DNA of 64,000 bases from assembly GCA_002104905.1 (NCBI GenBank), contig MCFE01000232.1:1-64000 (forward strand), written 5' to 3'. A program made the translations under genes and the position numbers. The notes below the pieces were generated by a model. It did no database searches. It saw nothing but the letters and a program-made list of their open reading frames with translations, and was not told the DNA's origin. This document shows, piece by piece, positions 34,880-46,786 of the stretch; position 1 is the stretch's first letter; the number at the start of each line of letters is the position of its first letter. Source of the stretch: Basidiobolus meristosporus CBS 931.73. Taxonomy: Eukaryota; Basidiobolomycota; Basidiobolomycetes; Basidiobolales; Basidiobolaceae.

Positions 34880-37800
34880 CTCCCACTCAGCTAAATGTTC
34901 ATACTGACTAGTCCTAATTTTGACCTAAGGTATTCAAACTTGTCTCTAGCTAATGGTTTTGTAATTATGTCTGCAGTCATTTCATCTGAAGGATAGTAAA
35001 CTAAGCTAACTCAGTTATTCTCTATAGCTTCATGTATGAAATGTTGTCTAATGTTTATGTGCTCAGCTCTAGCATGAAAAGTCAGATTTCTACCTAATTG
35101 TATACATCCTGGATTATCTTGAAATAAAGTAATAGGCACTTTTTAACATAGGCCTAAGTTTGTAAAAAGCTTTCTTAGCCACATTGCTTTGTTTGTAGCT
35201 CCACAGGCTGCCATATACTCTGCCTCAGTGGTAGAAAGTGCTATGGTTGGTTGCTCTCTTGAATTCCATGAAATTCCTCCTTGACAGCAAAGAAAGGTGT
35301 ATCCTGTGGTGGACCCTCTGTCTTTTAAATTTTGTCCCCAATCAGCATCAGAGTATCCCAGAAGACCCTGTCCTGAATCGTTAAAAGTGCATCTTAAGCA
35401 GATATCCGCAGTTCCTTTTAGGTATATGAAAATCTGCCTAACTGCTGCAATATGATTGGATCCATAATTCTGCTTATGTTGGCTCACAACTCCCACTGAA
35501 TATGAGGTGTCTGGTCATGTTCCAAGCATGATATACATCAGACTGCTATCCATAGATTGATAAGGACAGTCAGGACTTTCAGATGGCACTAAGCTCTCTT
35601 GATTTGGTTGAGTCTTGACCAAGTTAAGGTTTATCTCCATTGGGGGTAGCTGCCAGTTTACAGTCTTCCATTTGATACTTCTTTAGTATATCTTGAATAT
35701 ACCTGGATTGGCTTAGGGTGATAGTCTGTGTACTTCTGTCTATGGAGAACCCAATCCTTAAGTAGTTACTGAGTTCTCCTAGATTGGACATCTTGAACTC
35801 CTTATATAGGCTGGATTTAGTCTCTTCCAATGCTGCTAGATTGTTGGTGGCTATAATAAGATTCTCCACATATAGAGCTAATAGAACTGGACTTGCTCTA
35901 TCTGGCTCATAGTATATACTATAGTCTGCATTGCTCCTTTTGAAGCCCAGAGATTCTAAACAAGAATCACTTTTTGGATATTCCTGGGCACTGTTCCAGG
36001 CTGAATCATGGTTGTAGAGTTGTCTGGAGTGAAAAAACTTTCATTGTTTTGCTCTAATTCAATCCTAACAATTGGTGGACTTGAGATCCAATTTTTGTCA
36101 TCATCTGATGTCAGTTTTTGTGAAGATTCTGAATATTCATCAAACAACACATCCCTGGACTTGATTAGCTTCTTTGCTTTAGTATTGTAGAGTCCGTATG
36201 CTTTACTCTCATTGCAGTAGCCCAAAAATATGCATTTTACACTTTTGACTCAAATTTTGGCTGATTTCCAGGCAGTTTCTTGGTATATGCGGTACACCCA
36301 AATATTCTTGTATGTCCTGCACTTGGTCTGTACCTATACCATGCTTCAAATGGAGCAGAATCACAAAATATTTGTTATAACTCCTACTTTCAAGGTATAC
36401 AGCTGTAGCAACTGATTCCGCCCAAAAATCATAGGATAATTTTTGGTCATAGACCATGGATCTTGCCATCTCAATTATTGATCTGTTTGCACATTCTGCT
36501 GCTCAACTTTGCTGTGGGGAGTATAGTTAGTGGTTTCTTGCTTTCTCCCATGAATCTTGCATAAGTGGATGAGGAGCTTTGAGGTATATTCTCACCACTA
36601 TCAGAGCATATTCTCTTGATTTTTTCATCAGTTTCTCTCTCCAACATGGCTTTGAACTCCCTGAACTTAGGCAGAGCTTCTTCCTTTCTCTCCATGAAGT
36701 AAACCCACATGTATCTTGTATAGTCATCAATAAAAGTGATTGAATACTTCATCCTGCCTAAGGACAAAGTTTGCATAGGTCTGCAAAGATCTCAGCAAAT
36801 TAGATCTAATTACTACTTAGTTATGATTAACCCAGAGCTTTTGAACAGTTTTCTGGCTTGTTTCCCATATATGCAGGCTTCAGGGTGCTCCAAATTAGCT
36901 GGGGGATCAACTTTTACTCCAGAAATCAACTAATTGTTGATCATTTTTTGCAAATAATCAAAATTGATGAGCCCAAATCTCCTGTGCCAAAGCATTGGTG
37001 TTTCTTCATTTAAGTTACTAATATTGGCTTCCAAATATGATGGAATATAAGTCAACTTGTACAGATTCTGATCTTGGATACCCAAAGTAATATAGGCACC
37101 ATTATGATTAATGATTTGCTTCCAGATTTGTCAAAGCTGAAACTGAGTCCTTTTGCTGTGGCCTTGCTTACAGTCAGTAGGTTCTTGGCTATTTCTGGTA
37201 CCTAGCGTACTTCTTTAAAGGTCAATATATGGCTTCCTTCCCTGCTTCTAAGGTTTACTTGGATAGTTCCTTCCCCCACTGCATCAAGTGTTCTATTGTC
37301 ACCCATGAAAACCTTCTTAATTGGAATCTCTTGATATTGGGTAAAAAGTTCTTTTTGGTGTGTAAAGTGTTGAGATGCTCCAGATTCAATGCACCACTTC
37401 TGAGAATCCTTGTTGGTGGCCATATCTAGTGCAGATATGAATAGTATATCTTCAGTTGTTGCAGCATTTCCATATTCAGGCTTCTCTTGCTGATTATCTC
37501 TCTTTTTGAGACACCAGTCTGATGTGTGTCCTTTCCTTTTGCAGTGGTTGCAAAACAGATTGCTGTTGCCTTTGTAGGGTCTTGGGCACCTCCTTTGTTG
37601 GTTATCATTACTTATTAAAGCATTCTCTTCTTCCTTCTTCTTGGCACTTGATTTTCTTAATTCTTCATCCAGGAGCCTTCCATATACATAGTTTAAGGTC
37701 AAATCTTCAGTTCTGGACTCTAGGGCTGATAGAAGGCCCTGAAAACTATCTGTCAGGCTATTCAGGATGGCAACTATCACATCCTCATTAGTAGTTGGTA

Positions 37801-38258
37801 TGCCCACAGATTCTATTTCATCTACCAACAGGGTAATTCAGCTAATGAGATTTTTCATTTCTTCTCCTGGCAGCATCTTTGTAGTAAAGAATTTTTGTCT
37901 CAGATACATTTTCTTAGTAGCTGAACATGACTGGTAGGTGTCTTATAATGCCTTCCAGGCATTCTTTGCCGTTTTTGCTCTTGAGCATTGAATAAGCAAT
38001 TTGTCTTTAACATTAAGGCAAATGCAGTTAAAGGCACTTTGTTCTTTCTTCTGGTACTTTGAGGCTTCCTCTCCCACATTTTTAGGAGGGCATTCTTCTC
38101 TCATGACAATATCCCAAAGGCCTCTTTCTTGTAGCAGCCACTTCATCCTCACCTTCCACACTTGGAAGTTGGATCCATCCAGCTTTTCAGCAGAGGGAAA
38201 AATTCCAGTAATAGTGGTAGCAGACATTTCAGAGAGTGACAGCCTGGGGCTCATAACC
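34880..38258 (-). mobile_element. copia family A element E3 internal region (gag-pol, broken)
   Basis: On the minus strand from 38,258: primer-binding site GGTTATGAGCCCC (38,246-38,258); gag with LDGSNFQVWKVRMKWLL; zinc knuckle CNHCKRKGHTSDWC (about 37,535); protease CIESGAS, where the active-site Asp is Glu; integrase zinc domain and core; integrase C-terminus (KLIKSRDVLF). Near 35,955 a deletion removes the first half of reverse transcriptase. What remains has ALYVENLII in place of YVDD. RNase H runs from 35,496 to about 34,900 (LGYSDADWG, STTGYTF, ALSTTEAEYMAAC) and the purine tract touches the LTR. Confidence 0.85.
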
Positions 38259-38608
38259 TGTTGTAAGAGTCCTAAAGATATTGGAAGTGATTGGGAGAAC
38301 AAGTATATTTTGTGCTTTTCTCTTAATCAATTATTGAATGTAAAGGTAATATTTATACTTTTACATGGTCTTGGCATTACAAACCTGTAGAATAAGTTAA
38401 GGCAGGTCTCATGCATATTTGTGCAAAGTTAGGGGCTGTTTGAACAGCTTTGAGAATTTTCATGCTCTGGGTACCTGGTATTTTGGTGAGAATATTCCAA
38501 GTAAATCCCAACAGGGAATTTGGTCAGTATTTTCTAGGATTTGAAGGTAATGATCTAAGTGACTAAGTTAGGTGAATATTTAGGTGGATTTACAAATTTT
38601 CTACAACA
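38259..38608 (-). repeat. 5-prime LTR of copia element E3
   Basis: 350 bp from TGTTGTAAGAGTCC to TTTTCTACAACA on the plus strand. The base run after it is TGATA; no matching duplication is found at the other side. Confidence 0.82.
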
Positions 38609-38624
38609 TGATAATGTCACCACA

Positions 38625-38745
38625 GGTCCACCATGAGGCCATCAAAACACCACCAAGTTTCTTACATTATAAGGCAACTGGATTCATTGGCAGGATAAGT
38701 CTGCCCAAAGTAAGTTAGCTATATCTGGTCCAGTTCAATTTCCTG
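38625..38745 (+). mobile_element. fragment of the Plavaka-like transposon right end
   Basis: About 38,625-38,700 matches the 3-prime non-coding part of T1 and T3 (GAGGCCATCAAAA, TATAAGGCAA.TGGAT.C.TGGC; compare 5167-5240). It separates two copia A remnants. Confidence 0.45.
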
Positions 38746-38759
38746 GCTTGTAATACTGG

Positions 38760-40582
38760 AATGATCACTGATGAGATACTCCTGGGCACTGATTCAGGCT
38801 GAGCAATGGTTGTAGAGTCCTTTGAAGTGAAAAAACTTCTATTTTTTGGTCTGATTCAATCCTGACTCTTGAAGGACTTGAGATCACAATTGCATAATCT
38901 TCTGATGTCATTGTTATTAATATGTTGAATCTTCATCAAACACATCCCTGGACTAGAGCAGCTTCTTTGTTATGGTATTGTAACATCTATATGTCTTACT
39001 CTCATTGTAGTAGCCTTAAATCATGCATTTACACTTTTTAGCACAAATATTGAGTGATATCCATGCAGTCTCTTGGTATATGCTGTGCACCCATATATTC
39101 TTAGATGCCCTGCACTTGGTCTGTATCCATACCATGCCCCAGACAGTGTAGCAACACCAAGTATTCTGCTATGACTCCTATTTTTGAAATATACAGCTGT
39201 AGAAACTGATTTTACCCAAAAGTCATAGGATAATTTTTGATTATGGATTATAAATCTTACTATATCCATTATTGATCTGCTTACACATTCTGCAACTCCA
39301 TTTTGCTGAGTAGAGCATGGTCCAGTGGTCTCTTGCTTTATTCCATGAGTTTTGTAGAAGCAGATGAAGAGCTACAAGGTATATTGTCTACCATTATCAG
39401 AGTGTATTTTCTTGATTTTTTCACCAGTTTCATTCTCCACCATGGCTTTGAACTCCCTGAGCTTGGACAAAGTTTCTTCCTTTCTTTCCATGAAGCAGAC
39501 TCATGTGTATCTTGTATAATCTTCAGTAAAAGTGGTTAAGTACTTCATCCTGCCTAAGGATGTATTTTGCATTGGTCCACAAAGATCTGAGTGAGCTGGA
39601 TCTAATTTCTGCTTAGTGTTGATCAACCCAGAGCTCTTGAATGGCTGTCTGGCTTGTTTTCCATACATTCAGGCATCACAGTGCTCCAAATTTGCTGGGG
39701 GATCAACTTACTCCAGAAATTAGCTGATCTTTGATCATTTTTTGTAAAAAATCAAAGTTGATGTGTCCATATTGTTGAAAAATTTGCAATTCAGCCTAAA
39801 TATTCACCTAGCTCAGTCACATATATTGGTGCCTTCAAATCCCAGAGAATACTGACTAAATTCCTTGTTGGGGTTTACTTGAAATATTCTCATTATAATA
39901 TCAGGTACCCAGAACATGGATATTCTCAAGGTTGTCCAAACAGCCCCTAACTTTGCACACATGTTTGTGAGACCTTCCTTAGCCCATTCTATGTGCTTGT
40001 AATGCCATGACCATGTAAAAGTGGAAATACTACTTTTACATTCAATTAATCATTAAGTGAAAACTACATAATCAACTTGTTCTCCCAATTGCCTCCAATA
40101 TCTCCAAGACACATACAACACAAGTCTCCTGTGCCAAGGCATTGGTGTTTCTTCATTTAAGCTACTTATCTTGGCTTCCAGATATGATGGAATATAAGTC
40201 AATTTATTTAGGTTCTGACCCCTGATGCTCAAAGCAATATGGGCACCATTTTGACCTGCTGTATTTGCTCTTGAACATTGAATCAGCAATTTGTCTTCAA
40301 CATTAAGGCAAATGCAGTTAACTGCAATTTTTTCTTTCCTGTTGTACTTTAAGGCCTCTTCTCCTACATATTTAGGAGGGAATTCTTCTCCCATAGAAAT
40401 ATCCAAAGGTCTCTTTTGTGTAGCAGCATTTTCATCTTCAACTTCCACAATTGGTAATCCAATCCTTCCAACTTTTCAGCATGGTGGAGAATTCCAGTAA
40501 TAGCAGTAGTAGACATTGCAGAGAGTGACAGCTTGGCCTCATAACCTGTTGTAAGTGTCCTGGAGCTATTGGAGGTGATTGG
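38760..40582 (-). mobile_element. copia family A remnant E5, heavily deleted
   Basis: 38,760-39,772 holds integrase pieces: SFEAWYGYR-like, HLRIYGCTAYTKR at about 39,060-39,130, a decayed core and the zinc domain. An inserted LTR follows (39,773-40,120). Then 40,121-40,546 holds the start of integrase (LNEETPMPWHRR) fused to gag (LNVEDKLLIQCSRAN), with protease lost. The primer-binding site is mutated to GGTTATGAGGCC, and only the first 36 bases of the 5-prime LTR (40,547-40,582) remain before family B sequence. Confidence 0.7.
39773..40120 (+). mobile_element. solo LTR, copia family A (348 bp), inside E5
   Basis: From TGTTGAAAAATTTGC to ACACATACAACA, opposite in orientation to E5. It interrupts the integrase region, which is collinear on both sides. 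The flanks CATAT and CAAGT correspond to CAAAT in intact copies, a decayed 5-bp target duplication. Confidence 0.75.
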
Positions 40583-40790
40583 TGTTATGAATAGACACAA
40601 GGCAGGAGAGTAGAGCTAGGCAAGACAGGACCAAGAAAGGACTCAAGTGTGGATCAACAAGGCAAGGATGTTTATTCAAGACCTGTGTTTATCAGACTGA
40701 GGAATACATAAGGGGGGGATAGGACTATGTATACTTTTTGGCAATATGGATACCAATTGATATTGGCTAATACCAATGGGGTTCTGGGGT
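40583..40790. mobile_element. LTR family B fragment (first 208 bp)
   Basis: Starts TGTTATGAATAGACACAAGG, like the complete solo LTR at 6256, and follows it to GGGGTTCTGGGGT, where the LTR of element E4 begins. The rest of this LTR is not found on the far side of E4. Confidence 0.75.
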
Positions 40791-41139
40791 TGTTGTAAAA
40801 ATTTGTAATTCCACCTAAATAGGCACCTAACTTGGTCACTTAGATCAATACCTTCAAATCCTGGAGAATACTGACCAAGTTCCCTGTAGGGATTTACTTG
40901 GAATATTTGCACCAAAATACCAGGCACCTAGAACATGAAAATTCTCAAAGTTGTCCAAACAGCCCCAAACTTTGCTCACATGTTCTTGAGATCTTCCTTA
41001 ACCTATTCAATATACTTGCCATGCTAAAATCATCTAAAAGTGTAAGTACTACTTTTACATTCAATAAATGATTAAGTGAAAAACACAAAATATACTTGTT
41101 CTCCCAATCACTTCCAATATCCTCAGGACTCTTACAACA
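40791..41139 (+). repeat. 5-prime LTR of copia element E4
   Basis: 349 bp, TGTTGTAAAAATTTG to GGACTCTTACAACA. It has short inverted ends TGTTGTAA and TTACAACA. Confidence 0.85.
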
Positions 41140-41152
41140 AGTTATGAGCCCC
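41140..41152 (+). promoter_or_regulatory. primer-binding site of copia E4, half initiator tRNA-Met type
   Basis: AGTTATGAGCCCC immediately after the LTR. GTTATGAGCCC is complementary to the anticodon arm of initiator tRNA-Met. The ATG inside this site (41,144) is in frame with gag in this copy. Confidence 0.75.
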
Positions 41153-41170
41153 GCGCTGTCACTCTCTGAA

Positions 41171-44100
41171 ATGTCTACTACCACTATTACTGGAATTTTT
41201 CCCTCTGCTCAAAAGTTGGATGGATCCAACTTCCAAGTGTGGAAGGTGAGGATGAAATGGCTGCTACAAGAAAGAGGCCTTTGGGATATTGTCATGAGAG
41301 AAGAATACCCTCCTAAAAATGTGGGAGAGGAAGCCTCAAAGTACCAGAAGAAAGAACAAAGTACCTTTAACTGCATTTGCCTTAATGTTAAAGACAAATT
41401 GCTTATTCAATGCTCAAGAGCAAAAACAGCAAAGAATGTGTTAAGGCATTAGAAGACACCTACCAGTCATGTTCAGCTGCTAGGAAAATGTATCTGAGAC
41501 AAAAATTCTTTATTACAAAGATGCTGCCAGGAGAAGAAACAAAAAATCCAATCAACAGAATTACCCTGTTGGTATATGAAATAGAATCTGTGGGCATACC
41601 AACTACTGATGAGGATGTGATAGTTACCATCCTGAATAGCCTGACAGACAGGTTTCAGGGCCTTCTATCAGCCCAGCGTCCAGAACTGAAGATTTGACCT
41701 TAAATTACGTTTATGAAGGGCTCCTGGATTTAAGAATTAAGAAAATCAAGCGGCAATAGGAAAGAAGAGGAAAATGCTTTAATACGCAATGATAGCCAAC
41801 AAAGAAGGTACCCAAGACCCTACAAAGGCAACAGCAACCTGTTCTGCAACTACTGCAAAAGGAAAGGACACACATCATACCGGTATCTCAAAAAGAGAGA
41901 TAATCAGCAAAAGAAGCCTGAATATGAAAATGCTGCAACAACTGAAGATAGACTATTCATATCTGCACTAAATATGACCACAAGCAAGGATTCTTAGAGG
42001 TGGTACATTGACTCTGGAGCATCTCAGCACTTTACACACCAAAAAGAACTTTTTACCCAATATCAAGAAATTCCAATTAAGAAGGTTTCTATGCGTGACA
42101 ATAGAACACTTGATGCAATGGGCAAAGGAACTACCCAAGTAAACCTCAGAAGCAGTGAAGGAAGCCATATACTGACCTTCAAAGAAGTACTCTATGTACC
42201 AGGAATAGCCAAGAACCTACTATCTGCAAGCATGGTCACTGCCAAAGGGCTCAGTTTCAGTTTTGACAATTCTGGATGCAGGATCACTAATCAAAATGGT
42301 GCCCATATTGATTTGTGTATTGGAGATCAGAATCTATACAAGTTAACTTATATTGCATCATATTTGGAGGTCAATATAAGTAACTTAAATGAAGAAACAC
42401 CAATGTATTGGCACAGGAGATTTGGGCTCATCAATTTTGATTATTTGCGCAAAATGATCAAAGATTAGTTGATTTCTGGAGTAAAAGTTGATCCCCCAGC
42501 TAATTTGGAGCACTGTGAAGCCTGCATATATGGGAAACAAGTCAGACAACTGTTCAAGAGCTCTGGGTTAATCAAAACTAAGAAGAAATTAGATCTAATT
42601 CACTCAGATCTGTGTAGACCTTTGCAAAATTTATCCTTAGGCAGGATGAAGTATTTAATCTGTTTTATTGATGATTATACAAGATACACATGGATCTACT
42701 TCATGGAGAGAAAGGAAGAAGCTCTGTCTAAGTTTAGGGAGTTCAAAGCCATGGTGGGGAGAGAAACTGGTGAAAAATCAAGAAATTACTCTCTGAAAAT
42801 GGTGGGGAGTATACCTCAAAACTCTTCATGCACTTCTGCAAAATTCATGGGATAAAACAAGAGACTACTGTACCATACTCCCCACAGCAAAATGGAGTAG
42901 CAGAATGTGCAAACAAATCAATAATTGATATAGCAAGATCTATGGTCCATGATCAAAAATTATCCTTTAATTCTTGGGTGGATTCAGTTGCTACAGCTGT
43001 ATACCTTGAGAATAGGAGTTATAACAGAATACTTTGTGATTCTACTCCATTTGAAGCATGGTATGGGTACAGACCAAGTGCAGAACATCCAAGAATATTT
43101 GGGTGTACAGCATATGCCAAGAAACTGCCCGGAAATCAGTCAAAATTTGAGCCAAAAAGTGTAAAATGCATATGTTGGGCTACTGCAATGAGAGTAAAGC
43201 ATACAGACTCTACAATACCAAATCAAAGAAGCTAATCAAGTCCAGGGATGTGTTGTTTGATGAGAATTCAAGATTTTCAAAAAAAATGACATCAGACAAT
43301 GACAGAAATCTGATCTCAAGTCCACCAATTGTCAGGATTGAATCAGAGCAAAACAATGAAGAATTTTTCACTCCTGAGGACTCTACAACCATGGTTCAGC
43401 CTGAAACAGTGCCCAGGAAAATCCCAGAAGTGATCATTCCAGTATCAAATACTTGGAGCTCCAGTTGGACAAGAAATACCCAAATTACTAAATCAATGGG
43501 GGCACAAACTTAGTCTATGCCTATTCAGTCCATATTGATGAACCCCAGACTGTAAAAGAGGCCCTAAATAGCCCTCAGACAAAGTTTTGGAGACCTGCAA
43601 TGACTGAGGAATATCAATCCCTGATGGAAAATCAAGCTTGGGACTTAGTCAAATTACCAATCAACCAAAAATCAATTGGATGCAGATGGGTCTTCAAGAA
43701 AAAATACAAGGCTGATGGTATAATAGAAAGATACAAAGCAAGGCTTGTGGCCAAAGGATACTGTCAAACAAAAGGACTTGACTATACTGAGACCTTTGCA
43801 TTGGTAGCCTAGTTTAATTCCATCAGATTAATATTGGCTATTGCGGCCAAATATAAGTTATTTATTCATCAATTGGATGTAAAAGCTGCATTTTTGAGTG
43901 GAGAACTTGATGAGGGCATGTATAGGAACCAGCCTGATGGGTTTGCTGACCAAGATAACCCCCATTTGGTGTGCAAGCTTAATAAGTCTCTATATGGCCT
44001 TAAACAATTGCCAAGAACCTGGAATTGCTAGATAGATTCTTATTTGGAACCTTTGAGTTTCAAAGGGATTAATGCTGACTATAGTATATACTATAGGCCA

Positions 44101-44711
44101 GATAGAGCAACTTCAGTGCAATTAGCTCTATATGTGGATGATCTTATTATAGCCGCCAATAACCTAGAAGCATTGGAAGTGACTAAATCCAGCCTATATA
44201 AGGAGTTAAAGATGTCAGATCTAAGAGAGCTCAGTTACTACTTAGGGATTAAGTTCTCCATACACAGAAGTACCCAGACTATTACCCTAAGCCAATCCAA
44301 GTATATTCAAGATATATCAAAGAAGTACCAAATGGAAGAGTGTAAACCAGCAGCCACCCCAATGGGACAAACCTTAACTTGGTCACAACTCAACCAAATC
44401 AAGAGAGCTTGGTGCTATCTGAAAGCCCTGACTTTCCTTATCAATTATGGTTGGCAGTCTGATGTATATCATGCTTGGAACATGTCCAGATATCTCATAT
44501 TCAGTGGGAGTTGTCAGCCAACAAAATCAGACCTATGGATCTGATCATATTGCAGCAGTTAAGCAGATGTTTAGATACCTAAAAGGAACTGCTGATATAT
44601 GCTTAAGATACACTTATAACAATTCAGAACAGGATCTTGTGGGATATTCTGATGCTGATTGGGGACAAAATTTGGAAGTCAGAAGATCCACCACAGGATA
44701 CACCTTTCTTT
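41171..44711 (+). pseudogene. copia A gag-pol of E4 (frameshifted, with stops)
   Basis: Gag starts at 41,171 (or 41,144) with MSTTTITGIFPSAQKLDGS and carries the zinc knuckle CNYCKRKGHTS. Protease has the intact motif DSGASQHF near 42,010. Integrase: zinc domain (HRRFG, CEACIYGK), core with HSDLCRP, and a frameshift over the second Asp. C-terminal part: KLIKSRDVLFDE (43,220). Reverse transcriptase runs from about 43,600 ([41 protein letters not shown]) to an intact YVDD (ALYVDDLII, about 44,128). RNase H begins with YSDADWG and is cut off at 44,711. The active-site residues of protease and reverse transcriptase survive, but the reading frame does not. Confidence 0.85.
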
Positions 44712-45060
44712 TGTTGTAAAAATTTGTAATTCCACCTACATATTCATCTAACTTAGTCACTTAGATCATTACCTTCAAATCCTGGAGAATACTGACCAAA
44801 TTCCTTGTTAGGATTTACTTGGAATATTTTCCCCAAAATACCAGGTACCCAGAACATGAAAATTCTCAAGGTTGTCCAAACAGCCCCACACTTTGTACAC
44901 ATGTTTTTGGGACCTTTCTTAACCTATTCTACATGTTTGTTATGCCAGGACCAGGTAAAAGTATAAATACTTCTTTTGCATTCAATAAATCATTAAGTGA
45001 AAACCACATAATCTACTTGTCCTCCCAATCACTTCCAATATCTCCAAGACTCTTACAACA
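44712..45060 (+). repeat. 3-prime LTR joined to E4
   Basis: 349 bp, TGTTGTAAAAATTTG to AAGACTCTTACAACA. It touches coding sequence directly, without polypurine tract. Confidence 0.85.
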
Positions 45061-45201
45061 CTGGGTCCTTGACATTCTGGTGAAATTATCACAAGTAGAC
45101 TCCAACAAGGAATTTGGTAAGTGTTCTCCAAGATTTGTATGTTATGATCTAAGTGACTTAGTTAGGTTTATATTTAGGTGGAGTTACAAATTTTTATAGC
45201 A
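45061..45201 (-). repeat. copia A LTR fragment, minus orientation
   Basis: Matches the last 140 bases of the reversed family A LTR (GACATTCTGGTGAAA, GTGACTTAGTTAGG, TTACAAATTTTTATAGCA). Confidence 0.7.
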
Positions 45202-45224
45202 GATATTCCCAAGAGTGATGGCTT

Positions 45225-45585
45225 GGGGCTCATAACCTGTTTGTAGAGTCTTGGAGAAACTGGAAGTGATTGGGAGAGCAATTAGATTATACAGTTTTCA
45301 CTTGATGATTTATTAAGTGAAAAAGTAGTATTTATACTTTTGTGTGATCTTGACAAAACATACAAGTAGAATATGCTTAGGAAGGCTCAAGAACATGTGT
45401 GCAAATTTTGTGGTATCTTGGGCAACTTAACAAAACTTTGTGTGCTGGGTACCTGATGTTTTGGTGAAAACATTCCAAGTAAATCCCTGCAAGGAATATG
45501 CTCAGAATTCTCCAAGATTTGTAGGTAATGATCTTTGTGACTAAGTTGGGTGAGTGTTTAGGCACAATTACAAACTTTTACAACA
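45225..45585 (-). repeat. copia A LTR with primer-binding site, minus orientation
   Basis: The LTR spans 45,238-45,585 (348 bp, TGTTTGTAGAGTC to TTTTACAACA). Just inside it on the minus strand is GGTTATGAGCCCC (45,225-45,237), the same half-tRNA primer site as in E2, E3, E4 and element C. Only about 23 bases of internal sequence remain. Confidence 0.78.
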
Positions 45586-45920
45586 GAGTTTAATGTTAAT
45601 GACCAAGCTATCAGAATATTTAGGTGTAATCACAAAATTCACAGCACTCCCACCCAATTAAATAAATATCCCCCAGCTCTCCAAATCCCTTCCAATATCC
45701 CTTAAAATCCTGCAACAATGATCAACAAGATTTCTGGCAATATAAGTACAACATTGATCTTTATTGAAGATCCAGGTTGGTTTCCCACCAAAGTTACCAC
45801 AGTCAAGCTAGAATTGGTAGTGCTTCATCCTGTGATATCTCATTGGTAGAAAGCCAATGAGTGTTGACTGGCCATAATAACCTCTCAAGCCATGATAACT
45901 TTCATCTTCTGTAATTAATG
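45586..45920. other. edge of the transposon compartment, LTR scrap and unassigned DNA
   Basis: 45,592-45,645 looks like the end of a related LTR followed by its purine tract on the minus strand (GGGTGGGAG before TGCTGTGAATTTTG). The remaining 270 bases have no gene and no recognised repeat but are still poor in CpG. Confidence 0.4.
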
Positions 45921-45978
45921 CAGCCGGAACTATGCATTTAAAAAAATATTAAACATAAGTTCCAAAAATAATTTTTTT

Positions 45979-46076
45979 AACCAAAAGTTGAATCGAAGTT
46001 AAAAGATAATTTTGCAAGAAAAGGTTTAAACCAAAAGTATGATCAAAGTTAAAAGATACTATTGGGAAAAAAGGCC
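45979..46076 (+). repeat. imperfect tandem duplication, about 50-bp unit, two copies
   Basis: 45,979-46,028 and 46,029-46,076 both begin AACCAAAAGT and contain AAGTTAAAAGATA. A-rich, no coding. It lies at the border between the transposon-rich and gene-rich compartments. Confidence 0.65.
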
Positions 46077-46148
46077 ATGGGAATTTTCATCTTACCTAGA
46101 TCTACTAGACAACTACAGTCAGAATAGCTAGTAGATTACTACGAAACA

Positions 46149-46613
46149 TTACCAGAATTCCAAATGCTCGATGGTGTGTGTATCCACCTGACCGAGTTCC
46201 TTGGAGTGGTGTGTAAGAAAGTAGCATGACCGAATATATAATCCACTGCGTAACATAAGCAGGATAGACGGTATCCTAAAAGAGCAGCCCCTCAAGAACT
46301 CGCTTAAAACTAGATTCCAATTATTACATACTTCTTGCAGGGTTTCAACAATACAGTGAGGATGCATAAACGGCCCATTACTACATCCGCCTCCAAAAGA
46401 AATCACGGTGTGACATAGACCTGTGTCCATCCCGGATCTATCTAGGGGATACTGCGTTGGAATGGTAGGATACATCCCTGCTTTTATGTGGATGGTGTCA
46501 AGTGGTTGCGCCATACATGCCAATGTGTGTGGACCCAAGAGAAAGTAAACCAACGCCCTGCAATAGCTTTTCTCACTCAACGCGACCAACCAGCATACAT
46601 ATACAGGATGCAA
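46149..46613 (-). CDS. hypothetical protein, possible single-exon gene
   Basis: An open frame of 154 codons lies in DNA with genic CpG content. The product has several Cys and His residues (MDTGLCHTVISFGGGCSNG, HPHCIVETLQEVC) and no domain that I recognise. There is no TATA-like element or other signal that decides a start, and the frame may be chance. If real, it is the first host gene after the transposon block. Confidence 0.3.
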   Translation of the reverse strand: MHPVYVCWLVALSEKSYCRALVYFLLGPHTLACMAQPLDTIHIKAGMYPTIPTQYPLDRSGMDTGLCHTVISFGGGCSNGPFMHPHCIVETLQEVCNNWNLVLSEFLRGCSFRIPSILLMLRSGLYIRSCYFLTHHSKELGQVDTHTIEHLEFW

Positions 46614-46786
46614 CAGCCTTAGCGATGATCCTCAAAGGATAGGTTCGCTTGGCTGTTCGATTATCCACACGCTAGAAAGGGAGTTCTTGCTGGATAGCTG
46701 GTATGACAATGGCTGATACGCGGGCACATGAGAGGTTGGAGCCACATCAACACAAAATACACTTTCGGCCAGTAGCACAGCATAAG

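Larger units (their letters stand above)
40791..45060 (+). mobile_element. copia family A element E4 (4.27 kb), the most complete copy
   Basis: The 5-prime LTR is 40,791-41,139 and an LTR in the same orientation lies at 44,712-45,060. Between them run the primer-binding site, gag, protease, integrase, reverse transcriptase and part of RNase H, all on the plus strand. RNase H stops abruptly at TTGYTFLLL, where the right LTR starts, with no polypurine tract. The last 100 or so codons and the tract are missing. The LTRs differ at many positions by eye, so this is an old copy or two joined copies. Confidence 0.85.
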
